Source: Clostridia bacterium (GTDB lineage: Bacteria; Bacillota; Clostridia; Peptostreptococcales; Acidaminobacteraceae). From it: a stretch of DNA of 64,000 nt. The notes beneath the pieces are model-generated. The model did not search any database and was not told where the DNA came from. It saw nothing but the letters and a program-made list of their open reading frames with translations. The stretch is from assembly GCA_016937975.1 (NCBI GenBank), contig JAFGVN010000109.1, forward strand, positions 1 through 64,000. The letters are read 5' to 3'. Shown here piece after piece: positions 9,160-18,355 of the stretch. The position numbers were made by a program, and so were the translations under genes. Position 1 is the stretch's first letter. The number at the start of each line of letters is the position of its first letter.

Positions 9160-9175
9160 GTGTATAAATATACAC
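9160..9175 (+). promoter_or_regulatory. ARG box (ArgR/AhrC operator candidate)
   Basis: GTGTATA-AA-TATACAC is a 16-bp palindrome. Its core TGTATAAATATACA fits the arginine repressor consensus TGNATWWWWATNCA at every position. It lies 28 bases before argG, downstream of the leader terminator, where a bound repressor would act as a roadblock or block an unseen second promoter. Confidence 0.7.
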
Positions 9176-9202
9176 CCGCAACTAATATTTATGGAGGTCT
9201 AA

Positions 9203-10483
9203 ATGAGTAAAAAAGTAGTATTGGCATATTCAGGTGGTTTGGATACATCTGTCATTTTAAAATGGCTAGAACTTGAAATGAATTATGAAGTCATTGCAGT
9301 ATGTATCGATGTAGGTCAAAAGGATCAATACGAAGAAGTGTGTTTGAAAGCTTTGAAAACCGGTGCAAAGAAAGCATACTGGGTAGATGTGAAATCGGAA
9401 TTTGTAATGGATTATTTATATAAAGGTATTCAGTCAGGTGCAATGTATGAAGATGACTACCTACTAGGAACTGCATATGCTAGACCCTTAATTGCAAAAA
9501 AATTAGTGGAGATTGCTAAATTTGAAGGTGCTGAAGCTATAGCACATGGAGCGACTGGAAAAGGTAATGATCAAGTGCGTTTTGAAGCTGGTATTAAAGC
9601 ATTAGCACCAGAACTTAAAATCATTGCACCATGGAGAATCTGGAATTTAAAATCCAGAGAGGATTGTATCGATTACGCTAAAACTCATGATATTCCTCTT
9701 TCAGTAACAAAAGAAAAAATATATTCAAGAGATGAAAATTTGTGGCATATTAGCCATGAAGGTGGCAACTTAGAAGAACCTTGGAATAAGCATAGTGAAG
9801 ATGTATATATGTGGTGTGTAGCACCTGAAAAAGGTCCTGATATACCTGAAGAGGTTACCTTGGAGTTTGTTCAAGGTTTACCTTTTAAAATCAATGGTGA
9901 AACCTACGAACCTGTTGAACTAATCCAAAAACTTAATGCAATAGGTGCAGCCCACGGTGTGGGAATTATTGATATCGTTGAAAACCGTTTAGTAGGGATG
10001 AAATCTAGAGGTGTATATGAAACACCAGGTGGCACAATCTTATACGAAGGTCATAAAGCCCTTGAAAAATTAGTCTTGGATCGACAAACCATGGCATTTA
10101 AAAAAATAATTAGTGAGAAGTATGCACATCTTGTTTACGATGGTATGTGGTTTTCCAAGTTGAAAGATGCTTTGGATGCTTTTATCCTAACTACTCAGGA
10201 AAAAGTAACTGGCACTGTAAAAATGAAATTGTATAAGGGCACATGTAAAAGCGTAGCTTCAAAATCACCGTTCTCACTTTATTCAGAGGAATATGTCACC
10301 TTTGGTGAAGATGATGTTTATAATCAACATGATGCAGAAGGTTTTATTAATTTATTTACTTTACCACTTAAAATTAATGCAATCATGAATGAACAGAATG
10401 TAGCATCATATAAAGAATTAGAAGGTAACTTCCAGTGTTTTGATGAAACATCACTGCATGGAAAAATGAAGCAGATTATTTAA
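9203..10483 (+). CDS. argG: Argininosuccinate synthase
   Basis: Joins citrulline and aspartate using ATP, the penultimate step of arginine synthesis. The N-terminal PP-loop [10 protein letters not shown] binds [24 protein letters not shown] and [15 protein letters not shown] form the substrate site. At 426 residues it is slightly longer than the usual 400. ATG follows ATGGAGGTC. First gene of an eight-gene operon with short gaps and overlaps, controlled by the T-box leader and ARG box upstream. The other ureolytic-branch enzyme (argH) is the last gene of the same operon. Confidence 0.96.
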   Translation: MSKKVVLAYSGGLDTSVILKWLELEMNYEVIAVCIDVGQKDQYEEVCLKALKTGAKKAYWVDVKSEFVMDYLYKGIQSGAMYEDDYLLGTAYARPLIAKKLVEIAKFEGAEAIAHGATGKGNDQVRFEAGIKALAPELKIIAPWRIWNLKSREDCIDYAKTHDIPLSVTKEKIYSRDENLWHISHEGGNLEEPWNKHSEDVYMWCVAPEKGPDIPEEVTLEFVQGLPFKINGETYEPVELIQKLNAIGAAHGVGIIDIVENRLVGMKSRGVYETPGGTILYEGHKALEKLVLDRQTMAFKKIISEKYAHLVYDGMWFSKLKDALDAFILTTQEKVTGTVKMKLYKGTCKSVASKSPFSLYSEEYVTFGEDDVYNQHDAEGFINLFTLPLKINAIMNEQNVASYKELEGNFQCFDETSLHGKMKQII

Positions 10484-10497
10484 GGACGGTTAAGTGA

Positions 10498-11601
10498 ATG
10501 AAAGGTTATCTTGTTTTAAAAGATGGTAGTATTTTTGAAGGAACCTTATTTGGAGATGTGACGTCGGAAGTTGGCGAATTAGTATTTAACACTTCTATGA
10601 CAGGCTATCAGGAAATAATCACAGATCCATCTTATTATGGGCAAATTGTAGTTCTGACTTATCCACTGATTGGTAATTATGGTGTTAATGATGAAGATGC
10701 GCAGCATGAAAAAACAGCAATTAAAGGCTTGGTTGTTAATGAGATTAATGAATCTTTCTCTTATTGGAGAGGGAAAAGTACTTTAGAGACATATTTGCTT
10801 GAACACCGTGTCATTGGGATTAAAGATGTGGATACAAGAGCTTTGACAAAACATATAAGAGATTATGGCACAATGACTGGAAAAATTATTCGAGCTTCAG
10901 AAGACTTAAATCAGTGTTTAGAACAGTTGAATGCTTATGATTTTTTAGAACATGTGAAAGCTGTAACCACAAAAGAAACTTATTATGTTCAACCGAATGT
11001 AGAAAGTTATAAAGTCGCGGTAATTGATTTTGGTATAAAAAAGAATATTTTGGAAGCGCTAAAGCAAAGAAATTTAGGTTTAAAAGTCTTTCCTGCTTTT
11101 TCAACCTATGAAGAGATTATGACTTATACTCCTGATGCCGTGTTTTTGTCCAATGGTCCAGGAAATCCAGAAACTCTAACTGATATTATTCAAGAAACAA
11201 AGAAATTCTTTGGCGTGATTCCTGTGTTCGGTATTTGCTTGGGACATCAGATCCTTGCTTTAGCCTTAGGCGGGAAAACCAAAAAAATGAAATTTGGACA
11301 TCGAGGTGGCAATCACCCTGTAAAAGATATTAAAAGGGATCAGATTTTTATAACGGCTCAGAATCATGGATATGTTGTAGTCGATGAAAGCTTGGATGAT
11401 CAAATTATTGAAGTGACTCATTTCAATGTAAATGACACTTCAATTGAAGGAATGAAGCACAAAGTTCTACCAATTCTCTCCATTCAATATCATCCAGAGG
11501 CTTCTCCGGGACCTTTGGAGTCTGGTTATATCTTTGATGATTTTCTAGAAATGATACAAAAGCATAAAAATCTACCTCAGAATTTTTTGGAGGCCATATG
11601 A
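10498..11601 (+). CDS. carA: Carbamoyl-phosphate synthase small (glutaminase) subunit
   Basis: Hydrolyses glutamine to supply ammonia to CarB. The 367-residue protein has the CarA N-terminal domain (LVFNTSMTGYQEIITDPSY) and a class I amidotransferase domain with nucleophile Cys in FGICLGHQ and His/Glu in YHPEASPGP. It starts 14 bases after argG and overlaps carB by four bases, so the two are translationally coupled. Being inside the arginine operon rather than a pyrimidine operon suggests an arginine-dedicated enzyme; whether another copy serves pyrimidines cannot be seen. Confidence 0.95.
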   Translation: MKGYLVLKDGSIFEGTLFGDVTSEVGELVFNTSMTGYQEIITDPSYYGQIVVLTYPLIGNYGVNDEDAQHEKTAIKGLVVNEINESFSYWRGKSTLETYLLEHRVIGIKDVDTRALTKHIRDYGTMTGKIIRASEDLNQCLEQLNAYDFLEHVKAVTTKETYYVQPNVESYKVAVIDFGIKKNILEALKQRNLGLKVFPAFSTYEEIMTYTPDAVFLSNGPGNPETLTDIIQETKKFFGVIPVFGICLGHQILALALGGKTKKMKFGHRGGNHPVKDIKRDQIFITAQNHGYVVVDESLDDQIIEVTHFNVNDTSIEGMKHKVLPILSIQYHPEASPGPLESGYIFDDFLEMIQKHKNLPQNFLEAI

Positions 11602-14600
11602 TAAAACAAAAAAAAATTATGGTGATTGGTTCAGGACCCATAACCATTGGTCAGGGTGCAGAATTTGATTATTCAGGAACACAAGCCTGTCAAGTGTTGA
11701 AAAGTGAGGGGCATGAGGTTGTACTTGTTAACTCGAACCCTGCAACGATTATGACAGATAAAAAAATTGCAGATATTATTTATTCAGAACCTTTGACCGT
11801 TGAATTTTTGGAGAAAATTATTATCAAGGAAAAGCCTGATGCACTTTTAGCTGGAATGGGTGGTCAAACAGCATTAAATTTAGCTTTATCACTATACGAT
11901 CAAGGTATCTTGAAAGCACATCATATTGAAATTTTAGGTACGGATATTAAGTCCATTCTAATGGCTGAAGACAGAAAATTATTCAAACAAGTCATGGAGA
12001 CGATTCATCAACCTGTATTGGAATCTCAAACAGCGAACTCTTTGGAAGAAGTACTTCAAATAACTCAAATGATAGGTTTGCCGGTAGTTGTAAGACCAGC
12101 TTTTACACTTGGTGGGACTGGAGGTGGCATTGCTGAATCGCTGGATGAGTTGATCGATATTGCTTCAAAGGGTCTTGCATTCTCATTAAATCACCAAGTG
12201 CTTATTGAAAAATCCATTAAAGGTTGGAAGGAAATTGAATATGAAATGATGCGTGATAAGAAGGGCAATGTCATTACGGTCTGTAATATGGAAAATGTTG
12301 ATCCTGTGGGGATTCATACAGGCGATAGTATTGTAATCGCTCCGTCTCAAACCCTAAGTGACAAGGAATATCAATTACTTAGAAAAGCATCCATTGATAT
12401 TGTCAATGCTTTGAACATTGAGGGTGGATGTAATGTACAATTGGCGCTTAATCCCAACACCTTTGAATACTTTGTCATTGAAGTTAATCCTAGAGTTTCA
12501 AGATCCTCTTCTTTGGCTTCAAAAGCCACTGGATATCCCATTGCAAAAATTGCAACAAAGATAGCTCTTGGCTACTGTTTGGATGAGATTGAAAATGATG
12601 TGACAGGTATGACAACAGCCTGCTTTGAACCAACCTTGGATTATTGTGCCGTTAAAATTCCCAAGTGGCCCTTTGATAAGTTTGAAACTGCACAAAGTAA
12701 ACTGGGCACTACGATGATGGCAACCGGTGAGGTAATGGCCATTGGCAATAACTTTGAGTCCGCTTTGTTAAAAGGCGTACGCTCTTTGGAAATAGGCTTG
12801 TATGGCTTATCTTATGATACCTGTAAGCAGATGACCCTCGATGGGTTGTTTGAAAAATTAAAAGAGGCTAATCATGAAAGGCTATTCATTATTGCTGAAC
12901 TCTTTAGACGACAGGTTGGTGTAGAACTTCTTTATGAAATAACGCATATTGATAAATTTTTTCTTGGGAAAATTAAAGGTATTGTACAGTTAGAGCACGT
13001 TGTAAAAGGACGGTTGCTTGAATTTGTAAATCCTGAAGAAATAAGAATGTTGAAGAAAAAAGGTTTTTCAGACCAAGAAATATCTAAATTATTATTAGCT
13101 TCAAAGGCTTCAGATGTTTATAACTTTAGAAAAATCCATCAGATTAAACCTTCATATAAAATGGTGGATACATGTGGAGGTGAATTTGAAGCACAATCAC
13201 CTTACTATTATGCCACTTATGATCAATTTGACGAGGTTCAGGTTTCCAATCATAAGAAAATCATTGTTGTAGGTTCAGGTCCTATTCGCATCGGGCAAGG
13301 TGTTGAATTTGATTATTGTTCTGTACATGGTGTGATCGCTTTAAAAGAAATGGGCTATGAAGCAATTATCATTAATAATAATCCAGAAACAGTCAGTACG
13401 GATTATGATATATCAGACAAACTCTATTTTGAACCAATTACTGAAGAAGACGTCATGAATGTCATTGAAAAGGAAAATCCAATAGGTGTAATTCTTCAAT
13501 TTGGAGGTCAAACAGCAATAAAACTTGCAGAGTATTTAAGTCAAATGGATGTCCCAATTTTGGGAACTTCTTTTGCTCAAATTCATGCAACAGAAGAAAG
13601 AGAAATTTTCCATCAAACCTTGAAGAAAAATGAAATTTTACAACCGGAAGGTCTTGGTGTAACAAGTGTTTTAGAAGGAATGGCTGCAGCAAAACAGTTA
13701 GGGTATCCATTATTAATAAGACCAAGCTATGTCATAGGTGGCTTAGGTATGTCTCTAATTTACAAAGAGTCCACCTTGAAAAAATATTTAGAAGAAGCTT
13801 TTGAAAAAAATAAGAAACATCCAATTTTAATGGATGCTTATGTAAGTGGCAAAGAGCTTGAGGTAGATGTTATCAGTGATGGTACAGATATTCTTATTCC
13901 CGGGATTATGGAGCATCTTGAAAAATCTGGTATTCATTCGGGAGATTCCACCTCAATTTATCCCGCACCATCCATTAGTGCAGATATCAAAGAAATGATT
14001 GTTTTATACACACAAAAGATTGCTGCTGCTTTTGAATTAGTTGGTTTGTTTAATGTTCAATTTATTTTAAAAGATGACACCGTGTTTGTTATTGAAGTAA
14101 ATCCTAGAGCATCAAGATCTGTACCCTTTATCTCTAAAGTTACAGATGTGCCAATGATTGAAATTGCTACTCAAGTGATTATGGGTAGAAAACTTGTCGA
14201 GTTGGCATATGGAGTAGGTCTATATCCTGAAAAAAATTTTTATGCTGTGAAAACTTCGGTATTTTCAATGGATAAAATAAAAAAAGCAGAAATTGCATTA
14301 GGACCTGAAATGAAGTCTACTGGTGAAGTGTTAACCATTGAAAAAGACTTAAATAAGGCTTTCTTGAAGGGATTTATTGCTGTATCTGGACAGTATCCTA
14401 AAGTTGGGAAAGTCCTTGTGAGTCTCTCTGATCTGGACAAAAGCCACTCCTTGTCAGGCCTTGAAATTCTAATGAATCTTGGATACGAACTTTATTTGAC
14501 AAAAGAAACATATGCATATATGAAGCATCAAATATTAAATTTCAAAGGTTTTGAAATTAGTTTTTCAGAAGCTTTAGGAATGATAGAAAATGAAACTTTG

Positions 14601-14804
14601 GAGATGATCTACAATACACCAAGGCTCGGAAATGTTGAAGAGACAAATGGGTTTAAATTAAGACGTGCTGCCATAGAAAGAAAAATCATGTGTATGACTT
14701 CGGTTGATACATTTAAAGCCTATACAAAAGTCTTGGAAGAGAACCTTCAGCTAGATGAACTAGAAGTGTATGATCTTTGCACTTTAAATGTGACTGTAAG
14801 TTAG
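11598..14804 (+). CDS. carB: Carbamoyl-phosphate synthase large subunit
   Basis: Makes carbamoyl phosphate from bicarbonate, ammonia and two ATP. At 1068 residues it is full length with two ATP-grasp halves. The N half begins GSGPITIGQGAEFDYSGTQA and has FTLGGTGGG and EVNPRVSRSS. The C half begins GSGPIRIGQGVEFDYCSVH and has YVIGGLGM and EVNPRASRSVP. An allosteric MGS-like domain ends the protein (about 930-1068). ATG overlaps the carA stop. With ArgF absent from this cluster, ornithine carbamoyltransferase must be encoded elsewhere. Confidence 0.96.
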   Translation: MIKQKKIMVIGSGPITIGQGAEFDYSGTQACQVLKSEGHEVVLVNSNPATIMTDKKIADIIYSEPLTVEFLEKIIIKEKPDALLAGMGGQTALNLALSLYDQGILKAHHIEILGTDIKSILMAEDRKLFKQVMETIHQPVLESQTANSLEEVLQITQMIGLPVVVRPAFTLGGTGGGIAESLDELIDIASKGLAFSLNHQVLIEKSIKGWKEIEYEMMRDKKGNVITVCNMENVDPVGIHTGDSIVIAPSQTLSDKEYQLLRKASIDIVNALNIEGGCNVQLALNPNTFEYFVIEVNPRVSRSSSLASKATGYPIAKIATKIALGYCLDEIENDVTGMTTACFEPTLDYCAVKIPKWPFDKFETAQSKLGTTMMATGEVMAIGNNFESALLKGVRSLEIGLYGLSYDTCKQMTLDGLFEKLKEANHERLFIIAELFRRQVGVELLYEITHIDKFFLGKIKGIVQLEHVVKGRLLEFVNPEEIRMLKKKGFSDQEISKLLLASKASDVYNFRKIHQIKPSYKMVDTCGGEFEAQSPYYYATYDQFDEVQVSNHKKIIVVGSGPIRIGQGVEFDYCSVHGVIALKEMGYEAIIINNNPETVSTDYDISDKLYFEPITEEDVMNVIEKENPIGVILQFGGQTAIKLAEYLSQMDVPILGTSFAQIHATEEREIFHQTLKKNEILQPEGLGVTSVLEGMAAAKQLGYPLLIRPSYVIGGLGMSLIYKESTLKKYLEEAFEKNKKHPILMDAYVSGKELEVDVISDGTDILIPGIMEHLEKSGIHSGDSTSIYPAPSISADIKEMIVLYTQKIAAAFELVGLFNVQFILKDDTVFVIEVNPRASRSVPFISKVTDVPMIEIATQVIMGRKLVELAYGVGLYPEKNFYAVKTSVFSMDKIKKAEIALGPEMKSTGEVLTIEKDLNKAFLKGFIAVSGQYPKVGKVLVSLSDLDKSHSLSGLEILMNLGYELYLTKETYAYMKHQILNFKGFEISFSEALGMIENETLEMIYNTPRLGNVEETNGFKLRRAAIERKIMCMTSVDTFKAYTKVLEENLQLDELEVYDLCTLNVTVS

Positions 14805-14812
14805 GAGAATAA

Positions 14813-15847
14813 ATGAAAGCAGGTATTATTGGATCCACTGGTTATGCAGGCCAACAGCTTGTTGGTCTTCTTATTAACCATCCAAAAGTCGAAATAAGTT
14901 TTTTAAGTTCATATACCTATGAGCATCAAATATTTTCTGATGTGTATGGCATATATGATCATATTGTGAAAATGCAATGCATTAGTTTATCAGAAGCTTT
15001 AGAAAAAGTGAAAGATATTGATGTCCTCTTTATTGCTCTACCACATGGTCAATCTCTTGAAATTATTGAACAGGTAAAAAATAAGTCTGTGAAAATTATC
15101 GATTTTGGTGCTGACTTTAGAATGAAAAATCATGAAACGATTGAAAGTTGGTATGGCTTAGTGCATCAAGACCTGGATCTTCTTCATGAAGCCGTATATG
15201 GGTTGCCGGAATTAAATAAAGATAAAATTATGAAGGCTTCTATCATTGCGAATCCAGGTTGTTATCCAACAACTGCCATTCTAGGTTTGTTGCCAATTAT
15301 TCGAGAAGAATATGTTGATCATCATTCTATAATTATTGATGCCAAGTCAGGTGTTACAGGTGCTGGACGGAAAGCAACACTTTCTCTTAGTTTTGCTGAA
15401 ACCAATGAGTCCATTAAAGCATACAGTGTTGGTGAGCATAGACATACGCCAGAAATCGAAGAAGTGCTCAATGCCTATTCAAATAAAGCATTTCTAGTAA
15501 ATTTCACACCACATCTTGTACCTATGCAGAGAGGAATTTTGTCAACTATTTATGTCAATTTAAAAGAGCTAATCAATGAAGAACAGCTTATGAAAGTTTA
15601 TAAAAACTTTTACAAGTCACATCCCTTTGTAAGGATTATTGATCAACTTCCTGAAACAAAAAATGTTGTAAGAACGAACTTTTGCGATATTTCAGTGAGG
15701 ATAGATCAGCGTACAAATCGGTTGATTATTGTATCTGCTATTGATAATTTATTAAAAGGTGCGGCAGGCACAGCGGTACATAATATGAATCTTCTTATGG
15801 GATATGAAGAAGATATGGGATTGAATTCGGTATTTTATTATTTATAA
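14813..15847 (+). CDS. argC: N-acetyl-gamma-glutamyl-phosphate reductase
   Basis: NADPH-dependent reduction of N-acetylglutamyl phosphate, third step to ornithine. The 344-residue protein has an N-terminal Rossmann motif GIIGSTGYAGQQLV, the catalytic Cys in IANPGCYPTTA, the GVTGAGRKA segment, and a His-rich C-terminal part (GEHRHTPEI, TPHLVPMQRGI). It lies 8 bases after carB with AGGAG before the ATG. Length matches the long bacterial ArgC type. Confidence 0.95.
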   Translation: MKAGIIGSTGYAGQQLVGLLINHPKVEISFLSSYTYEHQIFSDVYGIYDHIVKMQCISLSEALEKVKDIDVLFIALPHGQSLEIIEQVKNKSVKIIDFGADFRMKNHETIESWYGLVHQDLDLLHEAVYGLPELNKDKIMKASIIANPGCYPTTAILGLLPIIREEYVDHHSIIIDAKSGVTGAGRKATLSLSFAETNESIKAYSVGEHRHTPEIEEVLNAYSNKAFLVNFTPHLVPMQRGILSTIYVNLKELINEEQLMKVYKNFYKSHPFVRIIDQLPETKNVVRTNFCDISVRIDQRTNRLIIVSAIDNLLKGAAGTAVHNMNLLMGYEEDMGLNSVFYYL

Positions 15848-15870
15848 GAAAAAATTTTTAGGAGGCAAGA

Positions 15871-16314
15871 ATGATTCATTATATAAAAGCTGGATTTGAA
15901 GGGATGATGATGATCAAACCTTTGTGGAATAAACTAAGGGATTATCACAAGCATGTATCTCAATTTTTTACAGAGGATTTCCATATGGATAATTTTCAAA
16001 AGAGGGCAGAGCTTATTTCAAATAAAGAACATATACAAATCTTAGTGGCATATGATGATGAAACACCAGTAGGATACTTGATTGCATCCGTTCATGATCA
16101 ACAAGGAGAAATAGATTCGTTGTTTATTGAAGAGTCCTATAGAGGTCAAGAAATAGGCGAGTATATGATGCTTGAAACCATAGCGTGGATGAAAAGCTTC
16201 AGACCAACAGCGATTGTAGTCAGTGTTGCTTACGGTAATCAGGTGATGCCCTTTTATGAGAAATTCGGGTTTCTTCCAAGGTCGGTGATTTTAAAAAGTA
16301 AAATTGCAATTTAA
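15871..16314 (+). CDS. GNAT acetyltransferase inside the arginine operon
   Basis: A 147-residue single-domain Gcn5-related N-acetyltransferase. The acetyl-CoA site is IDSLFIEESYRGQEIGEYMM (about 88-107), with the later AYGNQVMPFYEKFGF segment typical of GNATs. It lies between argC and argB with AGGAGG before the ATG. No argA or argJ is present in the operon, so this may be a short N-acetylglutamate synthase, as known for the about 146-residue ArgO of Campylobacter. The sequence itself is a generic GNAT and does not prove that substrate; a tailoring or toxin-like acetyltransferase is the alternative. Confidence 0.8.
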   Translation: MIHYIKAGFEGMMMIKPLWNKLRDYHKHVSQFFTEDFHMDNFQKRAELISNKEHIQILVAYDDETPVGYLIASVHDQQGEIDSLFIEESYRGQEIGEYMMLETIAWMKSFRPTAIVVSVAYGNQVMPFYEKFGFLPRSVILKSKIAI

Positions 16315-16325
16315 ATGAGGCTATT

Positions 16326-17177
16326 ATGAAAACAATTCGAAGAAATGAACACGACCATCAACCTATTTATGTGATTAAGTACGGTGGATCAATTATGGAC
16401 TTGAAAGATGTAAAAGGCGCATTCATAGAGGATTTGATTGAATTGAAAAAATCTGGTATTCAAATCGTTCTTGTTCATGGTGGTGGCAAAAATATTACGG
16501 AAAGACTAAAAAAAGTTGGTCTTGAAACAAAATTCTTAATGGGTTATAGAGATACAACTCATGAAAGTATGAAAGAAATTGAAATGGTTTTATCGGGAGA
16601 AATCAACGGATCATTGGTACTTGAACTTAATTTGAATGCGGTTAACGCCATTGGTTTAAGCGGTAAAGATGGAAAAATGTTAAAAGCAAGAAGTAAATGG
16701 ATTACTTATGAAAATAAACCTTACAAGATGGAACATGTTGGAGCAATTGAAAAAGTCGATATGACGTTATTGAAGCTTTTGCTTAAAGAAGGTTTTACAC
16801 CGGTTGTGTCACCCATCGGATTTGATGATCAAGGAAAAACTTATAACATCAATGCTGATGATGTAGCTGGCAGTATTGCTTCTCATCTCAAGGCAGAAAA
16901 GTTATTTTTATTAACGGATGTTTCAGGAATACTTAAGGATATTAGCGAGCCCACATCACTTATCAAACTTTTAAACCTTTATGAAGCAAATCAATTATAT
17001 GAAACAGACATTCTAAAAGGTGGTATGATTCCTAAAATGCAGTGTGCAATAAATGCCTTAAAAGAAGGTTGTGAGTCTGTTTACATGATGAATGGCATCA
17101 TTGAGCATAATCTCATGAAATGTTTTAAGCATGAGGATTTTTGTGGAACAACGATAGTAAAGGAGTACTATGTATAG
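16326..17177 (+). CDS. argB: Acetylglutamate kinase
   Basis: Phosphorylates N-acetylglutamate, second step of ornithine synthesis. The 283-residue amino-acid-kinase fold shows VIKYGGSIMD, LVHGGGKNIT, the NINADDVAGSIA segment and LLTDVSGIL, then KGGMIPKMQCA near the C terminus. The N-terminal helix of arginine-inhibited hexameric types is short or absent. The last eight bases overlap argD. Confidence 0.94.
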   Translation: MKTIRRNEHDHQPIYVIKYGGSIMDLKDVKGAFIEDLIELKKSGIQIVLVHGGGKNITERLKKVGLETKFLMGYRDTTHESMKEIEMVLSGEINGSLVLELNLNAVNAIGLSGKDGKMLKARSKWITYENKPYKMEHVGAIEKVDMTLLKLLLKEGFTPVVSPIGFDDQGKTYNINADDVAGSIASHLKAEKLFLLTDVSGILKDISEPTSLIKLLNLYEANQLYETDILKGGMIPKMQCAINALKEGCESVYMMNGIIEHNLMKCFKHEDFCGTTIVKEYYV

Positions 17178-18330
17178 TGAATATATTTTAAATACCTATA
17201 AAAGAAACGAATTACTTTTGAAAAAAGGACATGGCTCATGGCTGATGGATCACTTAGATAACGAGTATTTAGATATGGTTGCAGGTATAGCTGTCAACAG
17301 TTTGGGTTATAGTCATCCTAAATTAGTAGCTGTGATGAAAGAGCAAAGTGAATTACTTTGGCATGTATCCAATTTATATTGGACAAAGGAGCAAGGCGTT
17401 TTGGCAGAGAAACTAATAGAATTGTCAGATCACAGCAAAGTGTTCTTTTGTAATAGTGGTACTGAAGCTGTTGAGGGAGCTTTGAAAACTGCAAAGAAAT
17501 ATGGACAAAATATAAATGTTCAGAAAAAAAAGGTGATTTGTTTTAATCATTCATTTCACGGTAGAACTTTGGGTGCGCTGTCTGTTACAGCTCAAGAAAA
17601 GTATTTAAAGTCTTTTGGTGTTAATACTGAGGATGTCATCGTATGTGAGTTTAATAATCTTGAAGAGGTAACCAGTAAAATATCTGATGAGATTTGTGGC
17701 ATCATTGTTGAACCTGTTCAGGGTGAGGGAGGCATTTATCCTGGAACACAAGGGTTTTTATCGGGGTTGAAAACCCTTGCGGATTCAAATGATATTTTAC
17801 TAATTTTCGATGAAGTTCAATGTGGTATTGGTAGAATGGGTACCTTTTTTGCCTATGAGCATTTTAATGTGGTTCCCGATGTGGTCTGTATGGCTAAAGG
17901 ACTTGGCGGTGGTGTGCCAATTGGTGCCTTTTTAGTGAATAAAAAAGCAGAAGTGTTGACTTATGGTGATCATGGAAGTACTTTTGGCGGAAATCCGTTA
18001 ATTTGCAGCTTGTCAAAAGCTGTAGTGGATGAAATCAGCAAGAAGGAATTTTTGAAAGAGGTTAAATTGAAATCAAAGAAACTAAAAGAAGGCTTGCTGA
18101 TTTTAAAAGAAAAAAATAATTTGATTCGTGAAGTACGTGGCGAAGGTTTAATGATAGGAATTGAATTGAAAACAAAAGCATCTGAAGTCGTTGAAGCTGG
18201 ACTAAAAAATAATTTGCTTTTAATCAGTGCTGGAGAGTATGTTTTAAGATTGGTGCCACCATTGATTATTAAGGAACAGGAAATAGAGTTATTTTTAAAT
18301 AAGTTCGAAGATATTTTAAAGCAATTATAA
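17170..18330 (+). CDS. argD: Acetylornithine aminotransferase
   Basis: PLP enzyme, class III aminotransferase, converting N-acetylglutamate semialdehyde to N-acetylornithine. The 386-residue protein has FFCNSGTEAVEGALK (phosphate cup), FHGRTLGALS, the Asp of LIFDEVQCGIGR, and the Schiff-base Lys in CMAKGLGGGVP. The start overlaps argB by 8 bases with AAGGAG upstream. The next enzyme, ArgJ or ArgE, is not in this window. Confidence 0.94.
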   Translation: MYSEYILNTYKRNELLLKKGHGSWLMDHLDNEYLDMVAGIAVNSLGYSHPKLVAVMKEQSELLWHVSNLYWTKEQGVLAEKLIELSDHSKVFFCNSGTEAVEGALKTAKKYGQNINVQKKKVICFNHSFHGRTLGALSVTAQEKYLKSFGVNTEDVIVCEFNNLEEVTSKISDEICGIIVEPVQGEGGIYPGTQGFLSGLKTLADSNDILLIFDEVQCGIGRMGTFFAYEHFNVVPDVVCMAKGLGGGVPIGAFLVNKKAEVLTYGDHGSTFGGNPLICSLSKAVVDEISKKEFLKEVKLKSKKLKEGLLILKEKNNLIREVRGEGLMIGIELKTKASEVVEAGLKNNLLLISAGEYVLRLVPPLIIKEQEIELFLNKFEDILKQL

Positions 18331-18355
18331 ACTTACTTGCATTGAGGAGGATAAG

